Origin: Hydractinia symbiolongicarpus
Taxonomy: Eukaryota > Cnidaria > Hydrozoa > Anthoathecata > Hydractiniidae
Reading direction: 5' to 3'
NCBI RefSeq assembly: GCF_029227915.1
Contig: NC_079883.1
Coordinates: forward strand, 8,618,001-8,682,000
DNA: 64,000 bases
Shown here: positions 23,622 to 38,168 of the stretch, in pieces
How positions within the stretch are numbered: the first letter of the stretch is position 1
Layout of the letters: each line of letters begins with the position of its first letter
The notes under the pieces: model-generated
Database searches by the model: none
Told to the model about the DNA's origin: nothing
What the model saw: only the letters and a program-made list of their open reading frames with translations
Translations under genes and position numbers: made by a program

Positions 23622-24200
23622 TTTTAATGTTTTCTTACAACAATCCAACGATAAACGATGCTTGTTATCACAGTAGAAGTATACTAAACATTACCGTGTA
23701 AATGAGATATAATTTAAGACGGTGCGAAGTATGCGGACGTAAAAGTACCACTCCCGGGAATTGATTTGGCGCGAAAACAGAAATGTGTGTTTCTGTACAT
23801 CGTATAATGTCCGTTTTGGGTGCCGCGACTATGCGAAAGCATGTTAATTTTTATTTGTAGTACGACGCAATAGTCTGCAAGAGAAGCTGCTGGAGTTTGA
23901 GGTCTTCAGCATTACATCTAGTCTGTTAATTTGGGCTTCTTCCGCGCTCGTGTTAGGATTTTCATAAAGCGTTCTTTGGTTTGCGTTGCGTATGTCGGCC
24001 TACATCATCGACACGGCCTGTTTCCGGCTATTAGGAGCAATTCATATATTGGGCACTGCGTTTCGACTTTTTTATTAGACCACAGTAAAAAAATTCACTC
24101 ACAGAAGTCCCTTTCTTTCATGGCTACAAACACGAAGAATTCTGTCGTAAGTAAAACGAATGCGCAAGCCAAAATGACGATGGGGCGAAGTCATAAGCAT

Positions 24201-24273
24201 GGCCCTGTGGCCCAATGGATAAGGCATCTGACTACGAATCAGGGGATTCCAGGTTCGACTCCTGGCAGGGTCG
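24201..24273 (+). tRNA. tRNA-Arg(ACG): tRNA-Arg(ACG), unit 5
   Basis: Same sequence as 790-862. Confidence 0.97.
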
Positions 24274-24595
24274 CACTGTCGCATTTCGGCTGCATGGTCT
24301 ACTGTGTAACGCGCGCGCACGTTCTGGCGTAATGCGTTGATAAACGGAATGTACGCAGACATATTGGAAAGTAATATCACGCACTTAGTATCGTCGCCTT
24401 TGTTAGCATTCATGTAAGTTACCATCCACTCGCTACAGTCGCTCTCCATCCTACGGCTAAATCAACAGCCGTGATTTTTACTATGTCGCCGTCCATCCGT
24501 ACGCGGTGACAGTTGTAAGCTTTACAGTAACGTGACATGCTCCACAAGCAGTTACGGTGTGTGGACGATGCCTATCATGGCAACGCTTGTTCTTT

Positions 24596-24783
24596 ATCGC
24601 TTCTCGGCCTAATGGCTAAGATCAAGTGTAGTATCTGTTCTTATCAGTTTAATATCTGGTAGGCCATTCTCTGAATGGTCAGTATATTAATCTGATTTTT
24701 GGCCTTGGGTCATGGAGGTGGATTCATTCACGCCGTGACCACGGGTTGCCTTGGTGTTGCACTATTACCGATGGCGGCCCACA
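24596..24783 (+). ncRNA. U2: U2 snRNA, unit 5
   Basis: Same sequence as 1185-1372. Confidence 0.97.
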
Positions 24784-24972
24784 TAAGCAATAAAAGAATA
24801 ATAGCAGTCCTCTTTCCGACGGCACTCTGCATAGTCTACGGCGGGAACAAAACGCGTACACTGGGGGAGAATACAGCCTATGCCCCGCGACACGGCAGTT
24901 TATAACACACTCAAGCCACAAGCATTAACAAACTTTGAAGGGTACCCTCATGCTACGGTGCAGTTCCAACTC

Positions 24973-25138
24973 ATACTTACCTGACGGGGAAGTAAAGACT
25001 GATCAATGAGGGTTTTCTTCCAGAGTGAGGCTCTTGCATTGCACTACGCTTGGGCTGACCTCTGCGATTACTGCAAACGTCAGTAACTCGACCGTACAAT
25101 TTCTGGTAGTGGGGGCCTGCGTCCGCGCTCGCCCCCTC
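24973..25138 (+). ncRNA. U1: U1 snRNA, unit 5
   Basis: Same standard form as 7417-7582. Confidence 0.97.
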
Positions 25139-25464
25139 CTTAAGTCAAAATGAATGAGCTTAGAAAAGTTGCGCGGCCAAATGTCGGTGGTGACTTAAAC
25201 GCTAAGGTAAAACCTCGCTTGGCTGTTACGAAACGTGATTGCGATATAAGTCCTCGGAAGGCGGCGGAATTTTATTTTATTTGCCATTCCGTCAGGGTTA
25301 TTGGATGATCGGCAATAGATCGAGTTTGTATGCATTTGAAAGCTCTTTTTTCTCGTACTATCACCTGAAAATGTCGTAGGAAAATGTCATAGGAAACACT
25401 TTCAACAACCGCCACGTTCCTTAATTGTTATAACAAGAAATATATCACAGCAAATGAAAATGAA

Positions 25465-25584
25465 AAGCCTACGACACCGGGAGTTCCCAGGCGGTCCCCC
25501 ATCCAAGTACTATCCCGGCCCGACGATGCTTAACTTCCGTGATCAGACGAGAACGGGTGTGTTCATCGTGGTATGGCCGTAGAC
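25465..25584 (-). rRNA. 5S: 5S rRNA, unit 5
   Basis: Same sequence as 2055-2174. Confidence 0.97.
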
Positions 25585-25781
25585 ATTAGTAGGTGCAAAT
25601 ACGTGCAATTTATTTTGACGTTGTGATCAAATTTTTTTATTTAATTTCTTTGAGTTACTTAGGACAAGGCGTATGCATGGATTATCTATTAGACTTTAAG
25701 GTTATAGTTTTGTGAAAAAAACAATGTTTTTTTAAAGATGTGTGGCTATAAAAATAGCCGTTGTTTTCTGAGTGTAGCGGT

Positions 25782-26162
25782 TTACTTCTTCTGTCCTTTG
25801 TCGTTCTTCTTTGGGAGTAAGACAGCTTGAATGTTTGGCAAAACACCACCAGCTGCAATGGTTACACCGCTCAAAAGTTTGTTTAATTCTTCATCATTAC
25901 GAACAGCCAATTGTAAATGTCTTGGAATAATCCTAGCTTTTTTGTTGTCTCTTGCTGCGTTACCAGCCAACTCCAATATCTCAGCAGATAAATATTCCAA
26001 GACGGCTGCTAAGTAAACTGGTGCTCCAGATCCAATTCGGTTAGCATAGTGCCCTCTACGAAGGAATCTATGCACTCTACCGACTGGAAATTGAAGTCCA
26101 GCTCTTGAGGATCTTGTCTTGGCTTTAGCCTTAGCTTTTCCACCTTTTCCACGTCCAGACAT
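25782..26162 (-). CDS. H2A: Histone H2A, unit 5
   Basis: Same protein as 8226-8606. Stem-loop at 25744-25759. This is the last standard gene before the divergent stretch. Confidence 0.98.
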   Translation of the reverse strand: MSGRGKGGKAKAKAKTRSSRAGLQFPVGRVHRFLRRGHYANRIGSGAPVYLAAVLEYLSAEILELAGNAARDNKKARIIPRHLQLAVRNDEELNKLLSGVTIAAGGVLPNIQAVLLPKKNDKGQKK

Positions 26163-26429
26163 AACTGCGATTTGATTTGTAAGTTAATACAAAAACGTAC
26201 GAATATTTAACGTAAGTGTTAACGAAATAAACTTTACTCGTTTTTTCATCATAAAAATAGGATCGAAATCATGTTTTTTTAACCAATCATAATTAAGTAT
26301 TAAACAAAAGATTTTTTTTTTAACCAATTAAATTGCGTATCGGCGTTTTCGGATTTTTACTTATAAACAAAAAGTTTTGACTTGCAGTTTAATGCTTATT
26401 TACAAGTTAAGTAGCAAAAATTTTTAACC

Positions 26430-26833
26430 ATGTCTGACGCAGCAGCTAAAGGAGGAAAACAGGCACCTAAAGTAGCCAAGAAAGGTGAAAAAAGAGCCGG
26501 CAAAAAGGAGGAAAGATTGGTGGAACTGGTGAAAAGAAACGCAAGAGAAAGAGAAAGGAAAGTTATGCTATTTACATCTACAATGTTTTGAAACAAGTTC
26601 ACCCAGATGTCGGAGTTTCAAGCAAAGCTATGAGCATCATGAACTCATTTGTCAACGACATCTTTGAGCGCATTGCTTCCGAAGCTTCGCGTTTGGCTCT
26701 TCAAAACAAAAAGTCGACCATCTCTTCTCGTGAAATTCCAACCGCAGTACGTCTTCTCTTGCCTGGAGAACTTGCAAAACACGCAGTCAGTGAAGGAACA
26801 AAAGCCGTCACAAAATACACAAGCAGCAAGTAA
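26430..26833 (+). pseudogene. H2B: Histone H2B, frameshifted (1-nt deletion), unit 5
   Basis: One A is missing from the A-run near 26502-26506, shifting the frame after about codon 25 and giving a stop near codon 52. A second private change, A-to-C at 26739, would turn Gln to Pro in SSREIQTAV. The stem-loop (26857-26871) has lost one T, leaving a 3-nt loop. The promoter palindrome is deleted as well. Either a dead copy or poor consensus. Confidence 0.85.
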
Positions 26834-27294
26834 ACCAACGTCTACCAAACACAAACGGTCTTTTTAAGACCACACATCTTTAAAAAAACATTTACTTGGC
26901 GTCACTACAAGTTAACCGAAGTTAATAAAACTTCTAAATAATGTGGCTTAAGAACACTAGCCTACATTTAAAATACTTCCCCATGTGTGTGTGTGGATTA
27001 GCTTCACTTTTCGATACGTATTATTAGCTGTACTTGCAGAAAAGACAAGTACATTGATCCATGTTATTGCTTACATTTAACTTAACCCAGCTTTTCACGG
27101 AACACTCCAGGCAAATTAACCCTACAAAGTATTTCTAAATTTTTTTTGTGTCATATATGACATAGTATCGTATAGCAATAAATGTAACTGTGACAAGACT
27201 TTACACATTGTGTAATTTGGAAGCGTGCACAAAGTAATGTTTTAAAAGATTTGTGGCTATAAAAATAGCCGTTTTTGTTGAGCAATGACAACGC

Positions 27295-27651
<357 letters not shown>

Positions 27652-28127
27652 TTAACAGAATTCAGACAGCTTTAAAAAGAGGCCATAAAATTACCTACTG
27701 CTCGTGGAAACACCCTAATTAACCAATAGAGTTGCGTCATTACAAAATGTTCGAACATTTTGTACATTTTTTTAAGTAAAACTGTAGTTTTTTAAAAATT
27801 CGTGGTCTTAATGTTTCAGTAAGGCAATAAATTTGGCATCGTTGGAATTCGCCAAACCTTCTGCTACTTACTAAAAAAAAAAAAAGTCAAAAGCTTTTGT
27901 GTATCAGAAGATACAGCCGTTTTCCCGTAGCCAAAAAACACAGATTTTATAAAAATGTTAAAGTAATGAGCGTAATGTCATTATGCAGCCAATCAGAAAT
28001 TACTTTCTTAGCACCAATCAAATGGTTTGTTTTGAACCTTAGCTGTCAATCAATATGAGAAATAAAACTTTGGCGCGATAGTGCATTTTAGACCGTCTTG
28101 TGTATCCGTACTACATCGACTTCTTAA

Positions 28128-28657
<530 letters not shown>

Positions 28658-28902
28658 TAAAAATTTTATGCTACATAAAGTTTGACAATGTTAAAAATAT
28701 GAAGGGCAAGAAAAGTAAAAGCAAGAAAATAAGAATTTAAAACGAAAATACTTAAACTTAGGGAATCTAATCTTAAAATTACTCGTTTTTAACTGTTTAA
28801 GTGACTTAAACAAGTTTAACTTTGTACCAAGATAATGTTTTTTTGTAAATGTGTGGCTATAAAAATAGCCGTTTGTTAATGTAATAGCCAGATACACACA
28901 AA

Positions 28903-29454
28903 TTATTTTTTTGCGGTCTTCTTTGCTGCCTTTTTGGGAGTCTTTTTGACCTTCTTTGCTGCAGGTTTTTTAGCAACAGGCTTCTTTGTGGGTTTCTTAG
29001 CTGCTGGTTTCTTAGCCGAGGCTTTCTTTGTGGCAGGCTTCTTTGCTGCTTTCTTTGGCGTGCTCTTCTTTGCTGGCTTCTTTTTTGGTGTACTTTTCTT
29101 TGCAGTAGGCTTCTTTGCCGTTGGCTTTTTTGCTGCGGCCTTTTTCTTAGGTTTTTCTTTTTTTACCTGACCTAGCTTGAATGATCCAGAAGCACCAGTG
29201 CCTTTAGTTTGAATCAAATCGCCTGATGTTACTCCTCGTTTAAGAGCCATTTTCAGATGATGATCTGAGTTTTCAGCAACTTTGTAATTTGCATGAATAT
29301 ATTTTGTAATAGCTTGGCGAGATGAACCACCGCGTTCCTTTAGGGTAGCGATAGCAGCCTTGATCATGTCCACATATTTAGGGTGATCAGCTGTCTTCTT
29401 TGCAGCAGGTTTCTTCTTGGGTGCGATTTTCTTTGGAGAAGCTGCTTCACTCAT
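28903..29454 (-). CDS. H1: Linker histone H1, unit 5
   Basis: Same protein as 5514-6065. Stem-loop at 28855-28870. Confidence 0.96.
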   Translation of the reverse strand: MSEAASPKKIAPKKKPAAKKTADHPKYVDMIKAAIATLKERGGSSRQAITKYIHANYKVAENSDHHLKMALKRGVTSGDLIQTKGTGASGSFKLGQVKKEKPKKKAAAKKPTAKKPTAKKSTPKKKPAKKSTPKKAAKKPATKKASAKKPAAKKPTKKPVAKKPAAKKVKKTPKKAAKKTAKK

Positions 29455-30035
29455 TTTTAATGTTTTCTTACAACAATCCAACGATAAACGATGCTTGTTA
29501 TCACAGTAGAAGTATACTAAACATTACCGTGTAAATGAGATATAATTTAAGACGGTGCGAAGTATGCGGACGTAAAAGTACCACTCCCGGGAATTGATTT
29601 GGCGCGAAAACAGAAATGTGTGTTTCTGTACATCGTATAATGTCCGTTTTGGGAGCCGCGACTATGCGAAAGCATGTTAATTTTTATTTGTAGCACGACG
29701 CAATAGTCTGAAAGAGAAGCTGCTGGAGTTTGAGGTCTTCAGCATTACATCTACTCTGTTAATTTGGGCTTCTTCCGCGCCCGTGTTAGGATTTTCATAA
29801 AGCGTTCTTTGGTTTGCGTTGCGTATGTCGGCCTACATCATCGACACGGCCTGTTTCCGGCTATTAGGAGCAATTCATATATTGGGCACTGCGTTTCGAC
29901 TTTTTTATTAGACCACAGTAAAAAAAATTCACTCACAGAGAGTCCCTTTCTTTCATGGCTACAAACACGAAGAATTCTGTCGTAAGTAAAACGAATGCGC
30001 AAGCCAAAATAACGATGGGGCGAAGTCATAAGCAT

Positions 30036-30108
30036 CGCCCTGTGGCCCAATGGATAAGGCATCTGACTACGAATCAGGGGATTCCAGGTTCGACTCCTGG
30101 CAGGGTCG
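30036..30108 (+). tRNA. tRNA-Arg(ACG): tRNA-Arg(ACG), unit 6, base 1 G-to-C
   Basis: Identical to 790-862 except that base 1 is C, opposite C72, so the end pair of the acceptor stem is lost. Anticodon and internal promoter boxes are unchanged. The same change is in unit 7, so it is unlikely to be a random read error. Processing or charging could be weaker. Confidence 0.93.
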
Positions 30109-30429
30109 CACTGTCGCATTTCGGCTGCATGGTCTACTGTGTAACGCGCGCGCACGTTCTGGCGTAATGCGTGATAAACGGAATGTACGCAGTCATATTG
30201 GAAAGTAATATCACGCACTTAGTATCGTCGCCTTTGTTAGCATTCATGTAAGTTACCATCCACTCGCTACAGTCGCTCTCCATCCTACGGCTAAATCAAC
30301 AGCCGTGATTTTTACTATGTCGCCGTCCATCCGTACGCGGTGACAGTTGTAAGCTTTACAGTAACGTGACATGCTCCACAAGCAGTTACGGTGTGTGGAC
30401 GATGCCTATCATGGCAACGCTTGTTCTTT

Positions 30430-30616
30430 ATCGCTTCTCGGCCTAATGGCTAAGATCAAGTGTAGTATCTGTTCTTATCAGTTTAATATCTGGTAGGCCA
30501 TTCTTGAATGGTCAGTATATTAATCTGATTTTTGGCCTTGGGTCATGGAGGTGGATTCATTCACGCCGTGACCACGGGTTGCCTTGGTGTTGCACTATTA
30601 CCGATGGCGGCCCACA
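30430..30616 (+). ncRNA. U2: U2 snRNA, unit 6 (1-nt deletion)
   Basis: One base is missing in the loop of stem IIb (ATTCTTGAAT instead of ATTCTCTGAAT). The branch-recognition segment and Sm site are intact, so the copy could work. Confidence 0.94.
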
Positions 30617-30804
30617 TAAGCAATAAAAGAATAATAGCAGTCCTCTTTCCGACGGCACTCTGCATAGTCTACGGCGGAACAAAACGCGTACACTGGGGGA
30701 GAATACAGCCTATGCCCCGCGACACGGCAGTTTATAACACACTCAAGCCACAAGCATTAACAAACTTTGAAGGGTACCCTCATGCTACGGTGCAGTTCCA
30801 ACTC

Positions 30805-30970
30805 ATACTTACCTGACGGGGAAGTAAAGACTGATCAATGAGGGTTTTCTTCCAGAGTGAGGCTCTTGCATTGCACTACGCTTGGGCTGACCTCTGCGAT
30901 TACTGCAAACGTCAGTAACTCGACCGTACAATTTCTGGTAGTGGGGGCCTGCGTCCGCGCTCGCCCCCTC
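30805..30970 (+). ncRNA. U1: U1 snRNA, unit 6
   Basis: Same standard form as 7417-7582. The sequence just downstream differs by one base (TTAATTC), shared with unit 7. Confidence 0.96.
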
Positions 30971-31315
30971 CTTAATTCAAAATGAATGAGCTTAGAAAAG
31001 TTGCGCGGCCAAATGTCGGTGGTGACTTAAACGCTAAGGTAAAACCTCGCTTGGCTGTTACGAAACGTGATTGCGATATAAGTCCTCGGAAGGCGGCGGA
31101 ATTTTATTTTATTTGCCATTCCGTCAGGGTTATTGATGATCGCAATAGATCGAGTTTGTATGCATTTGAAAGCTCTTTTTTCTCGTACTATCACCTGAAA
31201 ATGTCGTAGGAAAATGTCATAGGAAACACTTTCAACAACCGCCACGTTCCTTAATTGTTATAACAAGAAATATATCACAGCACCATTGAAATGAAAGGCA
31301 ACAAATATGAATGAA

Positions 31316-31435
31316 AAGCCTACGACACCGGGAGTTCCCAGGCGGTCCCCCATCCAAGTACTATCCCGGCCCGACGATGCTTAACTTCCGTGATCAGACG
31401 AGAACGGGTGTGTTCATCGTGGTATGGCCGTAGAC
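31316..31435 (-). rRNA. 5S: 5S rRNA, unit 6
   Basis: Same 120 nt as 2055-2174. An insert of about 21 nt lies just past its 3' end. Confidence 0.96.
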
Positions 31436-31633
31436 ATTAGTAGGGGCAAATACGTGCAATTTATTTTGACGTTGTGATCAAATTTTTTTATTTAATTTCT
31501 TTGAGTTACTTAGGACAAGGCGTATGCATGGATTATCTATTAGACTTTAAGGTTATAGTTTTTGTGAAAAAAACAATGTTTTTTTAAAGATGTGTGGCTA
31601 TAAAAATAGCCGTTGTTTTCTGAGTGTAGCGGT

Positions 31634-32013
31634 TTACTTCTTCTGTCCTTTGTCGTTCTTCTTTGGGAGTAAGACAGCTTGAATGTTTGGCAAAACACCA
31701 CCAGCTGCAATGGTTACACCGCTCAAAAGTTTGTTTAATTCTTCATCATTACGAACAGCCAATTGTAAATGTCTTGGAATAATCCTAGCTTTTTTGTTGT
31801 CTCTTGCTGCGTTACCAGCCAACTCCAATATCTCAGCAGATAAATATTCCAAGACGGCTGCTAAGTAAACTGGTGCTCCAGATCCAATTCGGTTAGCATA
31901 GTGCCCTCTACGAAGGAATCTATGCACTCTACCGACTGGAAATTGAAGTCCAGCTCTTGAGGATCTTGTCTTGGCTTTAGCCTTAGCTTTCCACCTTTTC
32001 CACGTCCAGACAT
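31634..32013 (-). pseudogene. H2A: Histone H2A, frameshifted at the N-tail (1-nt deletion), unit 6
   Basis: One T is missing on the + strand near 31988-31990, within about codons 8-9 of the tail. The rest is the standard H2A sequence in another frame. Stem-loop at 31596-31611 is intact. A homopolymer read error is a strong alternative. Confidence 0.87.
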
Positions 32014-32296
32014 AACTGCGATTTGATTTGTAAGTTAATACAAAAACGTACGAATATTTAACGTAAGTGTTAACGAAATAAACTTTACTCGTTTTTTCAT
32101 CATAAAAATAGGATCGAAATCATGTTTTTTTAACCAATCATAATTAAGTATTAAACAAAAGATTTTTTTTTAACCAATTAAATTGCGTATCGGCGTTTTC
32201 GGATCGAATTCGATCCGATTTTTTTTACTTATAAACAAAAAGTTTTGACTTGCAGTTTAATGCTTATTTACAAGTTAAGTAGCAAAAATTTTAACC

Positions 32297-32701
32297 ATGT
32301 CTGACGCAGCAGCTAAAGGAGGAAAACAGGCACCTAAAGTAGCCAAGAAAGGTGAAAAAAGAGCCGGCAAAAAAGGAGGAAAGATTGGTGGAACTGGTGA
32401 AAAGAAACGCAAGAGAAAGAGAAAGGAAAGTTATGCTATTTACATCTACAATGTTTTGAAACAAGTTCACCCAGATGTCGGAGTTTCAAGCAAAGCTATG
32501 AGCATCATGAACTCATTTGTCAACGACATCTTTGAGCGCATTGCTTCCGAAGCTTCGCGTTTGGCTCTTCAAAACAAAAAGTCGACCATCTCTTCTCGTG
32601 AAATTCAAACCGCAGTACGTCTTCTCTTGCCTGGAGAACTTGCAAAACACGCAGTCAGTGAAGGAACAAAAGCCGTCACAAAATACACAAGCAGCAAGTA
32701 A
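32297..32701 (+). CDS. H2B: Histone H2B, unit 6
   Basis: Same protein as 3039-3443. Small indels surround it (one T fewer before the ATG, one A fewer after the stop). Stem-loop at 32724-32739. Confidence 0.97.
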   Translation: MSDAAAKGGKQAPKVAKKGEKRAGKKGGKIGGTGEKKRKRKRKESYAIYIYNVLKQVHPDVGVSSKAMSIMNSFVNDIFERIASEASRLALQNKKSTISSREIQTAVRLLLPGELAKHAVSEGTKAVTKYTSSK

Positions 32702-33162
32702 CCAACGTCTACCAAACACAAACGGTCTTTTTTAAGACCACACATCTTTAAAAAAACATTTACTTGGCGTCACTACAAGTTAACCGAAGTTAATAAAACT
32801 TCTAAATAATGTGCTTAAGAACACTAGCCTACATTTAAAATACTTCCCCATGTGTGTGTGTGGATTAGCTTCACTTTTCATACGTATTATTAGCTGTACT
32901 TGCAGAAAAGACAAGTACATTGATCCATGTTATTGCTTACATTTAACTTAACCCAGCTTTTCACGGAAACACTCCCAGGCAAATTAACCCTACAAAGTAT
33001 TTCTAAATTTTTTTTGTGTCATATATGACATAGTATCGTATAGCAATAAATGTAACTGTGACAAGACTTTACACATTGTGTAATTTGGAAGCGTGCACAA
33101 AGTAATGTTCTAAAAGATTTGTGGCTATAAAAATAGCCGTTTTTGTTGAGCAATGACAACGC

Positions 33163-33519
<357 letters not shown>

Positions 33520-33995
33520 TTAACAGAATTCAGACAGCTTTAAAAAGAGGCCATAAAATTACCTACTGCTCGTGGAAACACCCTAATTAACCAATAGAGT
33601 TGCGTCATTACAAAATGTTCCGACATTTTGTACATTTTTTTAAGTAAAACTGTAGTTTTTTTAAAATTCGTGGTCTTAATGTTTCAGTAAGGCAATAAAT
33701 TTGGCATCGTTGGAATTCGCCAAACCTTCTGCTACTTACTAAAAAAAAAAAAAGTCAAAAGCTTTTGTGTATCAGAAGATACAGCCGTTTTCCCGTAGCC
33801 AAAAAACACAGATTTTATAAAAATGTTAAAGTAATGAGCGTAATGTCATTATGCAGCCAATCAGAAATTACTTTCTTAGCACCAATCAAATGGTTTGTTT
33901 TGAACCTTAGCTGTCAATCAATATGAGAAATAAAACTTTGGCGCGATAGTGCATTTTAGACCGTCTTGTGTATCCGTACTACATCGACTTCTTAA

Positions 33996-34409
<414 letters not shown>

Positions 34410-34770
34410 GCATCTTACCAAACAAAAAACGGCTATTTTTATAGCCACACATCCATAAAAAATATTACGGCTAGCTTTTTATATCAAACTTTGTTCTGCT
34501 TTCTGTTTAAATTTTATGCTACATAAAAATTTTATGCTACATAAAGTTTGACAATGTTAAAAATATGAAGGGCAAGAAAAGTAAAAGCAAGAAAATAAGA
34601 AATTTAAAAACGAAAATACTTAAACTTAGGGAATCTAATCTTAAAATTACTCTTTTTTAACTGTTTAAGTGACTTAAACAAGTTTAACTTTGTACCAAGA
34701 TAATGTTTTTTTTGTAAATGTGTGGCTATAAAATAGCCGTTTGTTAATGTAATAGCCAGATACACACAAA

Positions 34771-35322
34771 TTATTTTTTTGCGGTCTTCTTTGCTGCCTT
34801 TTTGGGAGTCTTTTTGACCTTCTTTGCTGCAGGTTTTTTAGCAACAGGCTTCTTTGTGGGTTTCTTAGCTGCTGGTTTCTTAGCCGAGGCTTTCTTTGTG
34901 GCAGGCTTCTTTGCTGCTTTCTTTGGCGTGCTCTTCTTTGCTGGCTTCTTTTTTGGTGTACTTTTCTTTGCAGTAGGCTTCTTTGCCGTTGGCTTTTTTG
35001 CTGCGGCCTTTTTCTTAGGTTTTTCTTTTTTTACCTGACCTAGCTTGAATGATCCAGAAGCACCAGTGCCTTTAGTTTGAATCAAATCGCCTGATGTTAC
35101 TCCTCGTTTAAGAGCCATTTTCAGATGATGATCTGAGTTTTCAGCAACTTTGTAATTTGCATGAATATATTTTGTAATAGCTTGGCGAGATGAACCACCG
35201 CGTTCCTTTAGGGTAGCGATAGCAGCCTTGATCATGTCCACATATTTAGGGTGATCAGCTGTCTTCTTTGCAGCAGGTTTCTTCTTGGGTGCGATTTTCT
35301 TTGGAGAAGCTGCTTCACTCAT
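34771..35322 (-). CDS. H1: Linker histone H1, unit 6 (short stem-loop)
   Basis: Same protein as 5514-6065. The 3' stem-loop (34724-34738) lacks one base, leaving a 3-nt loop instead of four, which would be expected to weaken SLBP binding if real. Confidence 0.96.
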   Translation of the reverse strand: MSEAASPKKIAPKKKPAAKKTADHPKYVDMIKAAIATLKERGGSSRQAITKYIHANYKVAENSDHHLKMALKRGVTSGDLIQTKGTGASGSFKLGQVKKEKPKKKAAAKKPTAKKPTAKKSTPKKKPAKKSTPKKAAKKPATKKASAKKPAAKKPTKKPVAKKPAAKKVKKTPKKAAKKTAKK

Positions 35323-35902
35323 TTTTAATGTTTTCTTACAACAATCCAACGATAAACGATGCTTGTTATCACAGTAGAAGTATACTAAACATTACCGTGT
35401 AAATGAGATATAATTTAAGACGGTGCGAAGTATGCGGACGTAAAAGTACCACTCCCGGGAATTGATTTGGCGCGAAAACAGAAATGTGTGTTTCTGTACA
35501 TCGTATAATGTCCGTTTTGGGAGCCCGCGACTATGCGAAAGCATGTTAATTTTTATTTGTAGCACGACGCAATAGTCTGAAAGAGAAGCTGCTGGAGTTT
35601 GAGGTCTTCAGCATTACATCTACTCTGTTAATTTGGGCTTCTTCCGCGCCCGTGTTAGGATTTTCATAAAGCGTTCTTTGGTTTGCGTTGCGTATGTCGG
35701 CCTACATCATCGACACGGCCTGTTTCCGGCTATTAGGAGCAATTCATATATTGGGCACTGCGTTTCGACTTTTTTATTAGACCACAGTAAAAAAATTCAC
35801 TCACAGAAGTCCCTTTCTTTCATGGCTACAAACACGAAGAATTCTGTCGTAAGTAAAACGAATGCGCAAGCCAAAATAACGATGGGGCGAAGTCATAAGC
35901 AT

Positions 35903-35975
35903 CGCCCTGTGGCCCAATGGATAAGGCATCTGACTACGAATCAGGGGATTCCAGGTTCGACTCCTGGCAGGGTCG
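35903..35975 (+). tRNA. tRNA-Arg(ACG): tRNA-Arg(ACG), unit 7, base 1 G-to-C
   Basis: Same variant as in unit 6: base 1 is C and cannot pair with C72. Confidence 0.93.
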
Positions 35976-36297
35976 CACTGTCGCATTTCGGCTGCATGGT
36001 CTACTGTGTAACGCGCGCGCACGTTCTGGCGTAATGCGTTGATAAACGGAATGTACGCAGTCATATTGGAAAGTAATATCACGCACTTAGTATCGTCGCC
36101 TTTGTTAGCATTCATGTAAGTTACCATCCACTCGCTACAGTCGCTCTCCATCCTACGGCTAAATCAACAGCCGTGATTTTTACTATGTCGCCGTCCATCC
36201 GTACGCGGTGACAGTTGTAAGCTTTACAGTAACGTGACATGCTCCACAAGCAGTTACGGTGTGTGGACGATGCCTATCATGGCAACGCTTGTTCTTT

Positions 36298-36485
36298 ATC
36301 GCTTCTCGGCCTAATGGCTAAGATCAAGTGTAGTATCTGTTCTTATCAGTTTAATATCTGGTAGGCCATTCTCTGAATGGTCAGTATATTAATCTGATTT
36401 TTGGCCTTGGGTCATGGAGGTGGATTCATTCACGCCGTGACCACGGGTTGCCTTGGTGTTGCACTATTACCGATGGCGGCCCACA
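36298..36485 (+). ncRNA. U2: U2 snRNA, unit 7
   Basis: Same 188-nt sequence as 1185-1372. Confidence 0.97.
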
Positions 36486-36674
36486 TAAGCAATAAAAGAA
36501 TAATAGCAGTCCTCTTTCCGACGGCACTCTGCATAGTCTACGGCGGGAACAAAACGCGTACACTGGGGGAGAATACAGCCTATGCCCCGCGACACGGCAG
36601 TTTATAACACACTCAAGCCACAAGCATTAACAAACTTTGAAGGGTACCCTCATGCTACGGTGCAGTTCCAACTC

Positions 36675-36840
36675 ATACTTACCTGACGGGGAAGTAAAGA
36701 CTGATCAATGAGGGTTTTCTTCCAGAGTGAGGCTCTTGCATTGCACTACGCTTGGGCTGACCTCTGCGATTACTGCAAACGTCAGTAACTCGACCGTACA
36801 ATTTCTGGTAGTGGGGGCCTGCGTCCGCGCTCGCCCCCTC
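36675..36840 (+). ncRNA. U1: U1 snRNA, unit 7
   Basis: Same standard form as 7417-7582. Confidence 0.97.
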
Positions 36841-37154
36841 CTTAATTCAAAATGAATGAGCTTAGAAAAGTTGCGCGGCCAAATGTCGGTGGTGACTTAA
36901 ACGCTAAGGTAAAACCTCGCTTGGCTGTTACGAAACGTGATTGCGATATAAGTCCTCGGAAGGCGGCGGAATTTTATTTTATTTGCCATTCCGTCAGGGT
37001 TATTGGATGATCGGCAATAGATCGAGTTTGTATGCATTTGAAAGCTCTTTTTTCTCGTACTATCACCTGAAAATGTCGTAGGAAAATGTCATAGGAAACA
37101 CTTTCAACAACCGCCACGTTCCTTAATTGTTATAACAAGAAATATATCACAGCA

Positions 37155-37176
37155 CCATTGAAATGAAAAGGCAACA
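37155..37176. repeat. 22-nt insertion beside 5S (second-version marker)
   Basis: CCATTGAAATGAAAAGGCAA plus two bases is inserted just past the 5S 3' end, relative to the standard unit. Unit 6 has the same insert minus one A. It resembles the flanking AAATGAAAA sequence and may come from a local duplication. Confidence 0.7.
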
Positions 37177-37188
37177 AATGAAAATGAA

Positions 37189-37307
37189 AAGCCTACGACA
37201 CCGGGAGTTCCCAGGCGGTCCCCATCCAAGTACTATCCCGGCCCGACGATGCTTAACTTCCGTGATCAGACGAGAACGGGTGTGTTCATCGTGGTATGGC
37301 CGTAGAC
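37189..37307 (-). rRNA. 5S: 5S rRNA, unit 7 (1-nt deletion)
   Basis: 119 nt: one C is missing from the CCCCC run on the + strand, within the internal control region (GATGGGG instead of GATGGGGG). Possibly a homopolymer error. Confidence 0.93.
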
Positions 37308-37503
37308 ATTAGTAGGGCAAATACGTGCAATTTATTTTGACGTTGTGATCAAATTTTTTTATTTAATTTCTTTGAGTTACTTAGGACAAGGCGTATGCAT
37401 GGATTATCTATTAGACTTTAAGGTTATAGTTTTGTGAAAAAAACAATGTTTTTTTAAAGATGTGTGGCTATAAAAATAGCCGTTGTTTTCTGAGTGTAGC
37501 GGT

Positions 37504-37884
37504 TTACTTCTTCTGTCCTTTGTCGTTCTTCTTTGGGAGTAAGACAGCTTGAATGTTTGGCAAAACACCACCAGCTGCAATGGTTACACCGCTCAAAAGT
37601 TTGTTTAATTCTTCATCATTACGAACAGCCAATTGTAAATGTCTTGGAATAATCCTAGCTTTTTTGTTGTCTCTTGCTGCGTTACCAGCCAACTCCAATA
37701 TCTCAGCAGATAAATATTCCAAGACGGCTGCTAAGTAAACTGGTGCTCCAGATCCAATTCGGTTAGCATAGTGCCCTCTACGAAGGAATCTATGCACTCT
37801 ACCGACTGGAAATTGAAGTCCAGCTCTTGAGGATCTTGTCTTGGCTTTAGCCTTAGCTTTTCCACCTTTTCCACGTCCAGACAT
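37504..37884 (-). CDS. H2A: Histone H2A, unit 7
   Basis: Same protein as 8226-8606. Stem-loop at 37466-37481. Confidence 0.97.
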   Translation of the reverse strand: MSGRGKGGKAKAKAKTRSSRAGLQFPVGRVHRFLRRGHYANRIGSGAPVYLAAVLEYLSAEILELAGNAARDNKKARIIPRHLQLAVRNDEELNKLLSGVTIAAGGVLPNIQAVLLPKKNDKGQKK

Positions 37885-38168
37885 AACTGCGATTTGATTT
37901 GTAAGTTAATACAAAAACGTACGAATATTTAACGTAAGTGTTAACGAAATAAACTTTACTCGTTTTTTCATCATAAAAATAGGATCGAAATCATGTTTTT
38001 TTAACCAATCATAATTAAGTATTAAACAAAAGATTTTTTTTTTAACCAATTAAATTGCGTATCGGCGTTTTCGGATCGAATTCGATCCGATTTTTTTACT
38101 TATAAACAAAAAGTTTTGACTTGCAGTTTAATGCTTATTTACAAGTTAAGTAGCAAAAATTTTTAACC